Assembly: GCA_963971225.1 (NCBI GenBank)
Contig: OZ020270.1
Location: 2,728,001 to 2,792,000, forward strand
Reading direction: 5' to 3'
DNA from: Melieria omissa
Lineage: Eukaryota; Arthropoda; Insecta; Diptera; Ulidiidae
Length of the DNA stretch: 64,000 nt
Under the pieces are notes generated by a model. The model had not been told where the DNA came from. It did not search any database and was given only the letters and a program-made list of their open reading frames with translations. A program made the translations under genes and the position numbers. Numbering within the stretch: the stretch's first letter is position 1; each line of letters starts with the position of its first letter. Below are positions 11,304-22,158 of this stretch, piece after piece.

Positions 11304-12715
11304 AGCCTATAAACCAGAGGTGAAGTATCTAGGTGTAACACTAGATTCGAAGTTACTCTGGAACAAACATGCGGAGGCAGTTATCAGTAAAGCAACAAAG
11401 GCGGTCATGGTATGTAGATCCTTGGCAGGCAAAACTTGGGATGTAACCCGAGCATACTGAAATGGATGTATACCATGATTGTGAGGCCAGTACTCACATA
11501 TGCAGCAGTGGCATGGGCCCCGAGAGCCACACTCACAACAGTGAGGAAAAGGCTCGACAAGGTCCAGCGACTTGCGTGCACGTGCATTACAGGAGCTATG
11601 AGAACCTGTCCCACGGTGGCACTGGAGGTGATACCGCCATTGCACGTAGCAATTGAGATGGCGGCCAAGCGTACTATCCTTGGACTGGCCAGAACTAGTA
11701 AAGGGGGGGATCACATCCTTAGGCACAGAGACTTAGATGTGCTATTCACTAGTAACCCTTATGTTTTGTATCCGATGGATACAATAACAAGAACATATAA
11801 CTACGAAAAATACTTCGGAGTTTATATGAGCAAAACAGACTGGGCCTGGGAAGACCACCAGATCCATTTTAGACCACACACAATTAAGTGGTTTACAGAT
11901 GGCTCGAAAACGCACGAGGGAACAGGGACAGGGGTGTTTGGACCTCGCCTCAAGCACTACGAACCCATGGGGAAAACACCCAGCATATTCCAGGCGGAGC
12001 TATATGCTATCAGGCTCTGTGTGCAGTTCAATCTCGAGCGTGAGTACAGGGGGCAAGACATCGTCATCTGCTCCGACAGCCAAGCAGCCATCAAAGCACT
12101 AATCTCATATGAGATAACCTCAGGGTTAGTGCTGGAATGCATCGAGGCATTGAATGCACTGGGCAGGTGTAACCAGGTGAAGATCCTCTGGGTTCCAGGA
12201 CACAGAGGTATCGGAGGAAACGAGGAAGCGGACAGCCTCGCTAGAACCGCGGCAGCCACGCACCCCTGGGTCCTGAACCCTTCATTGGGCTGGGCAAAAG
12301 CGCCATAACGGAGTCACTGAGACTTGAGGAAAGAACCAGGACAACAGAACACTGGGCTAGCGCCTCCGGTCTCAGGCAATCGAAAATCTTCATCAAAGAT
12401 TATAACCCCAAATGGAGTGAAGAATGCCTCAAACTAAGGAGAAACCAGCTTAGACAGGTAACAGGTCTGATAACTGGGCACTGCAGATTGAGGAAACACA
12501 TGCATACAATCGGGATAGAACAGGTAAGCGTCTGTAGACTCTGCGAAACAGCAGAGGAGACTCCCGAACACATCATATTGCACTGTAATGCGGCTTGTCG
12601 CAGCAGGTTGCGTTACCTGGGCCAGTTTTGGCTTGCAGAAGAGGACGTCAAGCACCTTAACCTCCGCGAGTTACTAAGTTTCATTAGGGCGGTAGGTTTA
12701 GGGGATGTGCTCTAA
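11304..12715 (+). pseudogene. LOA ORF2: RT thumb, RNase H and CCHC tail
   Basis: ORF2 resumes with VKYLGVTLDSKLLWN and continues across a frame change near 11450 into a long open stretch (11436-12308). The RNase H domain shows WFTDGSKTHEGTG, QAELYAI, ICSDSQAA and WVPGHRGIGGNEEAD, so all four acidic positions and the late histidine are present. Another frame change near 12300 leads to the C-terminus, which has a CRLCETAEETPEHIILHC zinc motif and a stop at 12713-12715. RNase H plus this motif fits LOA/I-type LINEs and argues against Jockey. Confidence 0.85.
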
Positions 12716-13121
12716 CAATTGTAGGGGGCACAATAGATCAATCCTGGTCTTAGTGCAATATACCCCTTATCAATTCTATTCTATTCTAAATTCATATGAA
12801 ATTTAATTTGAATCAAATACCATTCAAAAAACTCCAAATATACGTAATATTGTTCTATTAGTACACTTTGTTTCAAAGCTATAAAGACATTCATTTTTTT
12901 CGTTATATGGGAAAATTAAAATATATTAAATACAAATAATAATGCAGTTTTTTTCCTACATGGTCAACATAAAAAATAGCAACAATAACTTTTTTGTGCT
13001 AACTGTAAATATTGAGAGAAAAAGAGAAATGTAAAAAATTCCATAGAAACGGTGTTTCATTGCTATAAAGACACTCACTCCACTGTTGATAAATAAAACA
13101 ACAATCACTTTTTCGGTGCAG

Positions 13122-13625
13122 TTAGTAATTTATTACTCTACCATTATTTGCAATGAAATCATAAATTCTATTTGGCATAGAATTTGTGTAGTTGTTTAGC
13201 ATTTCTGGGGTCACTTGTTCCCATGCAGCTAAAATGACCTCTTTCAACTGCTCCACTGTGTCAAATTGTCGAAAATTTGCATACACCTTCCGGACTAGCC
13301 AACCCCAGATGTTCTCAATGGGATTGAGATCCGGAGAACAAGCGGGCCAACCCATTGTCTCAATATTTTGACATCTAAGCCACGTTTTGGTTGATCTGCT
13401 CGTGTGGATTCTGGCATTATCCTGTTGGAATATGAATGCTTGCTCCTGGTGGTTGCCAATATAAGGAAGCAAACTATGCTCCAACACTTTCTGATATTCC
13501 GAGCTATTCATTCTGCAAGTTGGGAACGCCAACGGGACTGTGCCTGAGCTTGAGAAGCCACCCCAAACCATTTGCGATTGGCCACCAAAATTTCTCTTAG
13601 AGAAATACCGTGGTTCCATTCGCAA
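13122..13625 (-). pseudogene. Tc1-like transposase, C-terminal half
   Basis: 167 codons of a DDE transposase. FQQDNARIHTS holds the second catalytic aspartate and SPDLNPIENIWGWL holds the third catalytic residue (E) in the Tc1 DxxE arrangement. MVWGGFSSSGT precedes them. The N-terminal DNA-binding domain and the first aspartate are absent, so this is a half gene. It lies in the left arm of the palindrome. Confidence 0.85.
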
Positions 13626-13715
13626 ATCTCTCCAATATCCTAAAAACCCATCAGGACCATCAAGGTTGAATTTTTTTTCATCAGTCCTGATGGGTTTTTA
13701 GGATATTGGAGAGAT

Positions 13716-13937
13716 TTGCGAATGGAACCACGGTATTTCTCTAAGAGAAATTTTGGTGGCCTAGTCCGGAAGGTGTATGCAAATTTTCGACAATTTGACA
13801 CAGTGGAGCAGTTGAAAGAGGTCATTTTAGCTGCATGGGAACAAGTGACCCCAGAAATGCTAAACAACTACACAAATTCTATGCCAAATAGAATTTATGA
13901 TTTCATTGCAAATAATGGTAGAGTAATAAATTACTAA
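13716..13937 (+). pseudogene. Tc1-like transposase fragment, mirrored copy
   Basis: Inverted copy of the same coding region. An in-frame jump from RNFGG to LVRKVYANF deletes the catalytic block present in the other arm. It ends with the same GRVINY stop. Confidence 0.85.
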
Positions 13938-14689
13938 CTGCACCGAAAAAGTGATTGTTGTTTTATTTATCCACAGTGGAGTGAGTGTCTTTATAACAAT
14001 GAAACACCGTTTCTATGGAATTTTTTACATTTCTCTTTTTCTCTCAATATTTACAGTTAGCACAAAAAAGTTATTGTTGCTATTTTTTATGTTGACCATG
14101 TAGGAAAAAAACTGCATTATTATTTGTATTTAATATATTTTAATTTTCCCATATAACGAAAAAAATGAATGTCTTTATAGCTTTGAAACAAAGTGTATAA
14201 CTTACTGCATTCAGTGTCATTGCAGTAAATTTCGGAACAAGTGCAGAATACCACACCCTCTTAAAAAAATTTTTTATTTTTTTTTGTCGGAAAGAGGGGC
14301 ATTTTCTTATTCTAACAAACTTAAAATTTTGCCCCGGAAACATTCACAGAGGGCGTGGTCCGCCCCCAAAGTCCCAGTTATATATCCGAATTTCTCAATA
14401 AATAATCAATCGATTCTAACGATATAGGTGTCATATGAAAGGTATTTTCTTCCTCTTTCGATTAATGTATAACATTAGATATGTAATTTGTACTAATAAT
14501 GAGTTATAAGCGAAGATTTGTTTTTTTTACAAAAATTAAAAAAAAACGGATTTTTTTCTCGAAAAAATACGTTATTAAGCTATTATAAGTTTGCTACCAT
14601 ATTATAGCCTGTGAAATTCCCTTTACAATGAAATATAAAAATGCACCGTTTTATGTTTCTAAGTATTTTTTTTTTTATTTTTTGTAACT

Positions 14690-15260
14690 TGACTCTTGGT
14701 CTTTTCTTGGCAATAAGTTTTTCCCAGGTGGCCGGCCTTCGGCCGGGGGCTAAAAAAATAACCATGAGGAGTCACCACCACATCAGGCAACAGTCAGGTG
14801 TGCACAGTATTTTTTTGTTCAAATCCATAGTTCCAAGCCATAGTTTTCTTGGAAATAAGTTTTTCCCAGGTGGCCGGCCTTCGGCCGGGCGCTATAAAAA
14901 TAACCCTCTGGGAGTCACCACCACATCAGGCAACAGTCAGGTGTGCACAGTATTTTTTGTTCAAATCCATTGTTCCAAGCTATAGTTTTCTTGGCAATAA
15001 GTTTCTCCCAGGTGGCCGGCCTTCGGCCGGGCGCTAAAAAAATAACCCTCATGAGAGTCACCACCACATCAGGCAACAGGCAGGTGTGCACAGTATTTTT
15101 TGTTCAAATCCATAGTCCCAAGCCATAGTTTTCTTGGCAATAAGTTTCCCCAGGTGGCCGGCCTTCAGCCGGGCGCTTTAAAAATAACCCTCATGGGAGT
15201 CACCACCACATCAGGCAACAGTCAGGTGTGCACAGTATTTTTGTTCAAATCCTTTCATAG
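14690..15260 (+). repeat. 142-bp tandem repeat with GC-rich hairpin core
   Basis: Four units with period exactly 142, taken from the hairpin core GGCCGGCCTTCGGCCGGGC at 14730, 14872, 15014 and 15156. Each unit also has GTCACCACCACATCAGGCAA and TTTTGTTCAAATCC. The fourth unit has CAGCC in place of CGGCC, which weakens its hairpin. Confidence 0.9.
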
Positions 15261-15277
15261 CAGAAGATCGTTCTTAA

Positions 15278-16002
15278 GGCAGGTTCTCACCTTGTGGATC
15301 CGAAAAAGTGAATTTTTTTTAGGAATTTTTTTTGAGAAAACGGTTAAAGATACAACGCTGAAAATTGTTTCTGGATATGAACACGCATTTATTTAGAGAA
15401 TACAATTTTTAAAATTGAATGAATCAAAAAAAGGGGGGGAGGGGGCGTCCATCAGTGGCGGCATGTCGGCGAGGAGGTGTCCCGCTACCGGAAGTGATTC
15501 CGTCAAAACCCGTGATCGGAAACACAAAAATCGAACACATTCTTAATGTGTACCGTATTATCTATTGAATGAACTACGATCATGAAAAAAAATCGAAATT
15601 AAAAAAGTTATGAGATTTTGAAAAAAAAATTACGATTTTCGCATTTTTTGTTCACTAATTATTTTTTTAAATAAACAATTTTCAATAGTTTTGGCTGATC
15701 GTAGTTCGTTTATTAGAAAAAACCCTAAGGAACATTTGGAAAAAATTTGGTGACGATTGGTTCATTCCAGCGCCTTCAATCACTTCCGTAAGGTCCGAAA
15801 ATGTGGTTCCGAGAAAAACGCGTTTAAAGTTTAAAGCGCGCTTGGCCGGTGCTCTACACTGCTCTTTGTAACGGCCTGTAACTTTTGTAATTTTTAAGAT
15901 TTTGATCTGAAGTTTCTGGAGCACATTTTTGAAACATATATCTACACGATAAGGCAAAAAAAAAAATTGGTATTTTTTTTTCCCACAAGGTGAGAACCTG
16001 CC
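15278..16002. mobile_element. TTAA MITE 1 (GGCAGGTTCTCACC ends)
   Basis: 725 bp with inverted ends GGCAGGTTCTCACCTTGTGG, flanked by TTAA at 15274-15277 and 16003-16006. Non-coding. Confidence 0.85.
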
Positions 16003-16006
16003 TTAA

Positions 16007-16735
16007 GGGAAGGCTCCCCTGGATTTGGGCAAAAATAAGGCAAAGTTTGTAATTTTTTTGTGGGATAATGAAAAGGCGTACAAACTTCCGGTTTTGACTA
16101 TTAAATTCGTCTATTATTTAGGAGTTTAAAAAGTTAAAAAACTTGATGAAATTCAAAATGGCGGCTACAAAATGGCGATTTCCGTAGGCCTCTGCGCGCC
16201 AAACATCGCTCGAGAACTGTAATCCTGCAGCCTCTTGTAGTGGACTGAAATCAAAAAGCATTGTCATTACTTAAAGATAACAAAATTGTCTGTGCATTGA
16301 ACCAGACTCAAAAAATTGAAACGAAAAATTCTTGCACAATGAATATTTGAAGAAAAAAGTTAAATTTTTTGCACCTTTTTTTAATTTCAACCACATTTAA
16401 AAATTAAAAATAAATAACTATTTATGCAAATTGTAGGTTCAAGGCATACAGAAAATCAAATACATTCGAGCAGTTTTTAGATGAAGAAAATCGGATCATT
16501 AGATCAAGTCCGGTGATTTCAGTTAGATTGGAAAAAATGGTTTCGAGATAAACGCGTTTGAAGCAAATTAGAGCAGTGGAGCGTCCCGTAGCGCGCGTGA
16601 GACAGGTGTGTTCTCCCATGAAAATACGCGTCGTATCAAAAAATCCTTTTACACACATTCTACATATATGTAGCCTTCGTTTTATGCAAAAAAAAAAAAA
16701 ACCATTTTTCGGTCCAAATCCAGGGGAGCCTTCCC
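16007..16735. mobile_element. TTAA MITE 2 (GGGAAGGCTCCCCTGG ends)
   Basis: 729 bp with inverted ends GGGAAGGCTCCCCTGGATTT, flanked by TTAA at 16003-16006 and 16736-16739. It shares one TTAA with MITE 1. Non-coding. Confidence 0.85.
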
Positions 16736-17222
16736 TTAAGCAAAACCTTTATAAGCGCTTTTTCAATACGGTGCTTTTACCTCAACTTAAATTTTATTAT
16801 TAAAGCAAAATTACAGTTTCTAAATGTTATATTTCGTTGTAAAGGAAATTTTACAGGCTATAATATGGTTACAAACTTATAATAGCTTAATAATGGATTT
16901 TTTCGAGAAAAAAAATCGGTTTTTAAAAAATTTTTGTAAAAAAAACAATTTTCGCTTATAACTCATTATTAGTACAAATTACATATCTAATGTTATACAT
17001 TAATCGAAAGAGGAAGAAAATACCTTTCATATGACACCTATATCGTTAGAATCGGTTGATTATTTATTGAGAAATTCGGATATATAACTGGGACTTTGGG
17101 GGCGGACCACGCCCTCTGTGAATGTTTCCGGGGCAAAATTTTAAGTTTGTTAGAATAAGAAAATGCCCCTCTTTCCGATAAAAGGAAAAAATAATTTTTT
17201 TAAGAGGGTGTGGTATTCTGCA

Positions 17223-17798
17223 TTTAAATTTCATTGCCTTTACTGTGCATTGCCTTTACTGTGTTTGCACACACTAATTTTATAAAGCAACAAAGACTCA
17301 GCTCTCATATGTCATGCACACACATGTTTTGCTTCTCTTCGCTGGCAGCTCTGATTCGATCTGTTTGCACTGAGCAAGTGCAGTGCAGTGCCGTGCAAAG
17401 AGAGAGAGTGTCTTGAAACAGCTTTCAAATACACAATTGCGCTCTCTATCATGTATACATGTGATCTTCTATCCCATTCTCACACATTGGATTGAGTTAC
17501 CTGAAAATGGTTGCGTAATACGTTCTACTATAAGCAAATTTTTCACATGATGCCCATTGCGAGTAATAGTACTATTATTATTATATTATTAATCGTTCAC
17601 GTTCTGCGTGCGCGTTCATAAGCGAGAAGAAACATGAAAATACGAAACGAAACGAAAGACGAAACAGAGGTGAAATAATCAACATTATTCTGTTACGGCT
17701 GATCTTGCGATGCTTTTGTTAGAACAACAACGTAGAAATGTGTCTTTCTTTCTGTTTCTATGACTCGAAATTCGCTCGATTTGCACGTTTTGTCTTGA
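17223..17798. other. Low-repeat spacer with promoter-like composition
   Basis: No transposon signature seen. It has a GTGCAGTGCAGTGCCGTGC stretch followed by GAGAGAGAG near 17380-17408, resembling GAGA-type promoter DNA. It precedes the candidate micro-ORF. Confidence 0.4.
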
Positions 17799-17984
17799 AT
17801 GATTTCAGTTAGAATTTTGCGTGGTTGCGTGAAGCAACGAATTGCAGCAGCAGTCGAATGGTATGTATTAAAAACTTTATGTAATTATGTTTATGTAATT
17901 ATTTATTAATTTATTTATTTTTTTATTAATTGCAGGCGAAGTCAGGATGTTGAACTGCGTCAGACCCCAAACAGTTTCGACTGA
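17799..17984 (+). CDS. Possible spliced micro-ORF (36 aa), unrecognised
   Basis: An ATG at 17799 opens 62 coding bases up to a strong donor (GTATGT at 17861). A 75-base AT-rich stretch ends in TTAATTGCAG at 17935, and the frame then continues to TGA at 17982-17984. The product would be a basic 36-residue peptide starting MISVRILRGCVKQ. An AATAAAA-type signal lies near 18065. I recognise no family. A non-coding spliced transcript, or chance, are the main alternatives. Confidence 0.3.
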
Positions 17985-18344
17985 AGTGTGTCAACAATTC
18001 GAAGTTCATCTTTACGTGCACAAATACTTTTTTTATTCGCGATGATTTTTTGTTATTATTTTTAAAATAAAATAATTAATTCAAATATGCACTGTTTTAT
18101 TTTCTCCATAAAAATCAAGTGGTTAGAAAACTAATCCAGAATAAACTAGTTCGCAAGTTAGTCGCTTTACAACTGGTTTGAAAACTGGTATTGAACTTTA
18201 GGTAAACTTTTAGTAAGGTTGTAGTAAAGCTATCGGGTTCATATTTCATGATATCCTCAACTGATCCTTTCTAAGCATAAAAACCAATACATGAACAAAA
18301 TTTTTACAAAAACAAGCCGAGAATCGTGCAAAACGTTTTTATAC

Positions 18345-18385
18345 CCCTTAGTTGAACCCCCTATGGTCTGGCCAGACCATGGTGT
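18345..18385. repeat. Palindromic inverted repeat, left partner
   Basis: TTGAACCCCC is followed by a 22-bp palindrome centred on TCTGGCCAGA. The same block occurs inverted at 30216-30255, bracketing 11.9 kb. This may be the end pair of an older TTAA/TTGA-type transposon now filled with hAT, Gypsy and R1 insertions. Confidence 0.6.
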
Positions 18386-19057
18386 ATTTTCATACAAAGT
18401 TGCTTGTTATTTTCAGTTTTTTTTGTTATTTTCGACGTAATTAGTGTCGAAATTGTTTATAAATATTTATTTTCGTTTGTTCCTTATTCAGTCCTCTGCG
18501 AAGCATAGGGCCGCAACTAGGTTTTTCCATCTGACCCGATTTGAAGCACTTTTTTCGTGCCATCTCGTTAAAAGTGACATGAGTTAGCTAGCGCAAAATG
18601 TACCTGGTACAAATGTTTTTCACTCGCCTTGGCTTTTATTTTCTTTTAGGTTAGTAAATTAGAAGTTTTGTTAGAAAAGAATGTCTGAACACATTCAAAA
18701 TTAATATTTATCCATTGTATTCGCGGTTATATTTGTGTTTTTGGTCTCAATTCAATTACATTTCTGAAGCGAAGGAAGTATTTGTGCTCTTTTCGTGTCT
18801 GGTTTTAATCAATTGGATTGTATGTTTTCTGTGACAGAGATTAAAGGAAGCAAATGCTATTTCGAGGATAAGGTGTACATTATTTTTGAACTTCAACGCT
18901 GGAGTAACATCAGAGAGGACGATTTTTCTAAAAAAAAATAGTTTAAGCAGTAGCGAAAACCAATGCTTTAGAGCAACAGAATTAAGATATTTAATTATTT
19001 ATTTATTCTAAGTCATTAATTAAATAGTTTTAATAAGCATAACTTAAATGTTGAATA
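18386..19057. other. AT-rich spacer left of hAT 1
   Basis: No gene or known repeat recognised. It could be interior sequence of the bracketed older element. Confidence 0.4.
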
Positions 19058-19065
19058 TTTATCAC

Positions 19066-21038
19066 TAGGGATCGGAATTATATGCAAATGCATATTTTTT
19101 TGGGGCATCGGATTTGAACGGGACCAAGACAGAAATTATTTTTGTTGAAAAATATTAAGAATGAGCTAACATACGCAGTGCATATTTGCATATGTTTGCA
19201 TATTGTGCATATTTTTTGCATATTTTGCATATTTTTTACATATTTTGCATATTTTTTGCATATTTTGCATATTTTTTATATATTTGTTGAATATTTTGGC
19301 ATAATTTTGCATGTTTTTTCCATTTTTTGCCGTATTTGGCGTAGGTATACTTATATATAAACATATTCATATAGACTTATTTTTTTCTATACAAACTAAC
19401 AAGAGTGATGTTCGTGTGCTCCTGTGTGTAAGGGGTTGGGATGGGAGTTAAATTGGACAATCCCAAACTTTTGTTATTCCGAGAATGCTGTTCTTACGAT
19501 CATAATTGAGGATGTTGTAGTTTGGCTTACTCAACTATTTTTTGGAGTCAGCAATGCCCAGCATACAAGAATACTCCACGAGCTGCTATACGGCATATAC
19601 TGACCGTAGAAAACTTGGAGGAAATTTTAGTTATTTACTGTAATAAGTAGTTAATTTTTTACATTTCAAGTTTTGTTATTATTTGAGTTAAGGTTTTGTT
19701 TTGAATTCTATTTAAAAGACAAAGATTTTTTAAACTGTTTCGAACTCCTCAAATTTCACTAACTTCCTGGAATATAAGAAATACCACCAGTTATTCCCGG
19801 CTTTGCACGGAAGAATTTCATACTTTTATTAAAAAAATTTTGATTCCATAACTATCACGACCCTGCGGCTGTGCACGCGAAATTTTAAGTCAATGGGCTC
19901 AATAAATCAAGTTTCCGTCCGCACGTCTTGTAAATATTTAGTCGCTTGGGGCCGGCAGCGCTAATACGGATTACTTGGCTTGTCGCCGGCCGTTTTTTAC
20001 ATTATCCGGAGGTTATGAATTGTTAAGTTACACTAATCTCATCGTACTTTCATGAAATTTCGAAGATATACATACGAAACTAAATACAAAATTTGTTTTT
20101 TGTAATTCGCGCACAACACCACTGTGGTGTCACCGGCTGTTGGCCGCTAGTTTGCTCACGACGCCACTGTGGTGTCACCGGAAGACATAATGGGTAATCC
20201 TTCGTTGACCCAGTCAGATTCGTACGAGAAAATAACTGTCTAATTATATCTTATTTAAAGGGCTTTCGCCATATTTAAAGTAATTTGACCGCTTAAATCA
20301 TGTTTCCCTACACAAACTCTTAACCCATCGTTGATAAAAAACACGTTTCACTTTAACCTAGTTTGAAGAAAAAAAAATCATTAAATCATGCTTATCCATA
20401 CAAACTTTTAACCCTTAGTTTACCCTGTTTGATTTCGATTTAAAAAAAAAAGAGAAACACGTGTTTGATTATTTCGCATTTGAAGTACTTTTACCAAATT
20501 TGAAGTCAAACGGGTCAAAAAATTGTGTTTCCCCATACTAACATTTAACCCTTGGTTTACCTACTTAAATTTAGATTTTCACAAAAGTAAAAAATTTGTG
20601 TTTAATTATTTTTTATTTCTAATGTTTTCACAAATTTGTAAGTCAATAGGCCTATCGGTTCATGGTTTTTTCGTAGTCTTTCCGTATACGAACCTTAACA
20701 CTTGGTTGACCCCGTTAAGTTTCGATTTTCGAAAAATTGAAAAATACGTGTCGAATTATTTTGTATTTGAAGTATTCTCTCCAAATTTGTAACCAATAGG
20801 CTCATTAAAATGCGTTTCTTCATACAACACCTTAACCCATGTTTTGCCCTTTTAGACCCCGAATTTCAAAAAATTCTTTTTGAACGAAGGTTCTTTTTGA
20901 ACGAAGTACCTACACTGTAAATTTCATGTTTGTAGCTTCAGCGGTTCGACCTGGATGGAGTGCATATGTTTTGCATATATTTTGCATATATTTTGCATAT
21001 TTCGTGCATATTTGGTGTGCATATAAATCCGACACCTA
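19066..21038. mobile_element. hAT element 1, non-autonomous
   Basis: Ends TAGGGATCGGAATTATATGC (left) and TAGGTGTCGGATTTATATGC (right, opposite strand). 8-bp flanks TTTATCAC (19058-19065) and CTTATCAC (21039-21046) match at 7 of 8, as for hAT insertions. The left subterminal zone has many GCATATTTT repeats. A stretch at about 19600-19740 matches the 3' end of the hAT 2 transposase gene. The right part, from about 19860, is Helentron-like tandem repeat. No intact transposase. Confidence 0.8.
19860..20950 (-). repeat. Helentron-derived array inside hAT 1
   Basis: On the minus strand this reads as units of about 125 bp with GGGTTAA..TATGGA..AAAC and ..CGAAAATCAAA blocks, ending in a GCCGCAGGGTC-type terminus. 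It matches 32.4-33.4 and 62.8-63.6 kb and, inverted, 21.3-21.96 kb in hAT 2. Confidence 0.7.
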
Positions 21039-21046
21039 CTTATCAC

Positions 21047-21194
21047 TAAAGTTTTACTCGGAAGCATACAAATTGCACAGGCGAATAATTCTGGCAATTG
21101 GCTCATTGAATGAATACGTAGTTCTGTGGGATAATTGAATGAACCACCTACACTTTTTAAAATTTTATGGAGGATTCGTTTGTTGCTGGAGGTA
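21047..21194. other. Spacer between the two hAT elements
   Basis: 148 bp of non-repeat sequence separating two independent hAT insertions. Confidence 0.6.
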
Positions 21195-21292
21195 GTAATA
21201 ACTAGGTATCGGATTTATATGCACACCAAATATGCATGAAATATGCAAAATATATGCAAAATATGTATATGCAAAACATATGCACTCAATAC

Positions 21293-21960
21293 AGGTCGAA
21301 CCGCCGAAGCTACAAACATGAAATTTGCAGTGTAGGTACATCTTACAAAAAGGAACCTTCGTTCGAAAAATTTTTTTGAAATTCGGGGTCTAAAAGGGCA
21401 AAACATGGGTTAAGGTGTTGTATGAAGAAACGCATTTTAATGAGCCTATTGATTTCAAATTTGGTGAAAATACTTCAAATAAAAAATAATTCGACACGTA
21501 TTTTTCAATTTTTCGAAAATCAAAACTAAAAGGGGTCAACTAAGGGTTAAGGTTCATATACGGAAAGACTACGAAAAAACATGAACCGATAGGCCTATTG
21601 ACTGAAAAATTTGTGAAAACATTAAAAATAAAAAATAATTGAACAAATTTTTTTACTTTTTTGAAAATCGAAAGCTAACAGGGTAAATCAAGGGTTAAAA
21701 TTTTGTATGGATAAGCATGATTTAATGGGGATTTTTGTTTTCAAACTTGGTTAAAGTACACCAAATGCTAAATGTGTGTGTAAAACGAAATGTGTGTTTT
21801 TTCCAAAATCGCAATCTGACTGGGTCAACGATGGATTAAGAGTTTTTATAGGAAAATATATGTAAGAACGAAGGATTACAAAAAACTTGATTTGTTGAGC
21901 CTATTACCTTCAAACATGCGTGTGCGGGACCGTGCTAGTTGGGGAATCAAAATTATTTCA
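21293..21960 (+). repeat. Helentron-derived array inside hAT 2
   Basis: Plus-strand units with TGGGTTAAGGTGTTGTATGA, AGGGTTAAGG and similar blocks, ending near 21945 in a GCGTGTGCGGGACCGTGCTAG terminus. Mirror of the array in hAT 1. Confidence 0.7.
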
Positions 21961-22158
21961 ATGAAAGTATGAAATTCAACCGTACAAAGCCGGAGGCAAC
22001 TGGTAGTATTTCAACTGGCAACTGGAAAAATTCGACATAGTGTAAAAAAACATTGCATTTTAAATAGAATTCATTTCTTTATTTAAAGTCCATAAAACAA
22101 AACCTTAACTCTAATAACAACAAACAAACAGACTAAAAATTAAATGAAAAACAATTAG

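Larger units (their letters stand above)
6844..12787 (+). mobile_element. LOA-type LINE, 5'-truncated, with nested insertions
   Basis: The element is bounded by a 13-bp target duplication AAATTCATATGAA at 6831-6843 and 12788-12800. Gene order on the plus strand is ORF1 (DUF4780-like), APE endonuclease, reverse transcriptase, RNase H and a C-terminal CCHC motif, which matches the LOA/I group of insect LINEs. The 3' end is a short ATTCT repeat at about 12773-12787. A foreign LINE tail interrupts ORF1 (7509-7808) and a Helentron-like repeat interrupts ORF2 (about 10110-11303). Several frameshifts make it non-functional. Confidence 0.85.
12864..14195. mobile_element. Palindromic Tc1-like element
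   Basis: Both ends read CACTTTGTTTCAAAGCTATA inward and are flanked by TA (12862-12863 and 14196-14197). The inverted similarity is not limited to the ends. The right arm (13692-14195) is a near-copy of the left arm (12864 to about 13669), including coding sequence, but lacks about 300 bases. The arms meet at a 13640-13701 hairpin around CCTAAAAACCCATCAGGA. So both ends derive from the same transposon terminus. Confidence 0.85.
14242..17222. mobile_element. Long-TIR transposon, unclassified
   Basis: Ends TGCAGAATACCACACCCTCT are mirrored at 17203-17222. The inverted similarity runs on for about 390 bp per side (roughly 14242-14640 and 16825-17222), with A/T-tract length differences. No transposase ORF was found. 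It contains the 142-bp tandem array and two TTAA MITEs. I could not identify a target duplication. Confidence 0.7.

Noticed and set aside
14690..15260. Tandem units considered as a CRISPR array
   Set aside because: Units are contiguous 142-bp copies with no unique spacers, in a eukaryotic context.
14641..15396. ORFs in the 142-bp repeat with the motif VAGLRPGA
   Set aside because: Repeat-derived; the peptide simply mirrors the hairpin unit.
19142..19360. ORF rich in F, I, H and Y at 19142-19360, and similar ones at 20926 and 24388
   Set aside because: Translation of the GCATATTTT repeat array; low complexity, not a gene.
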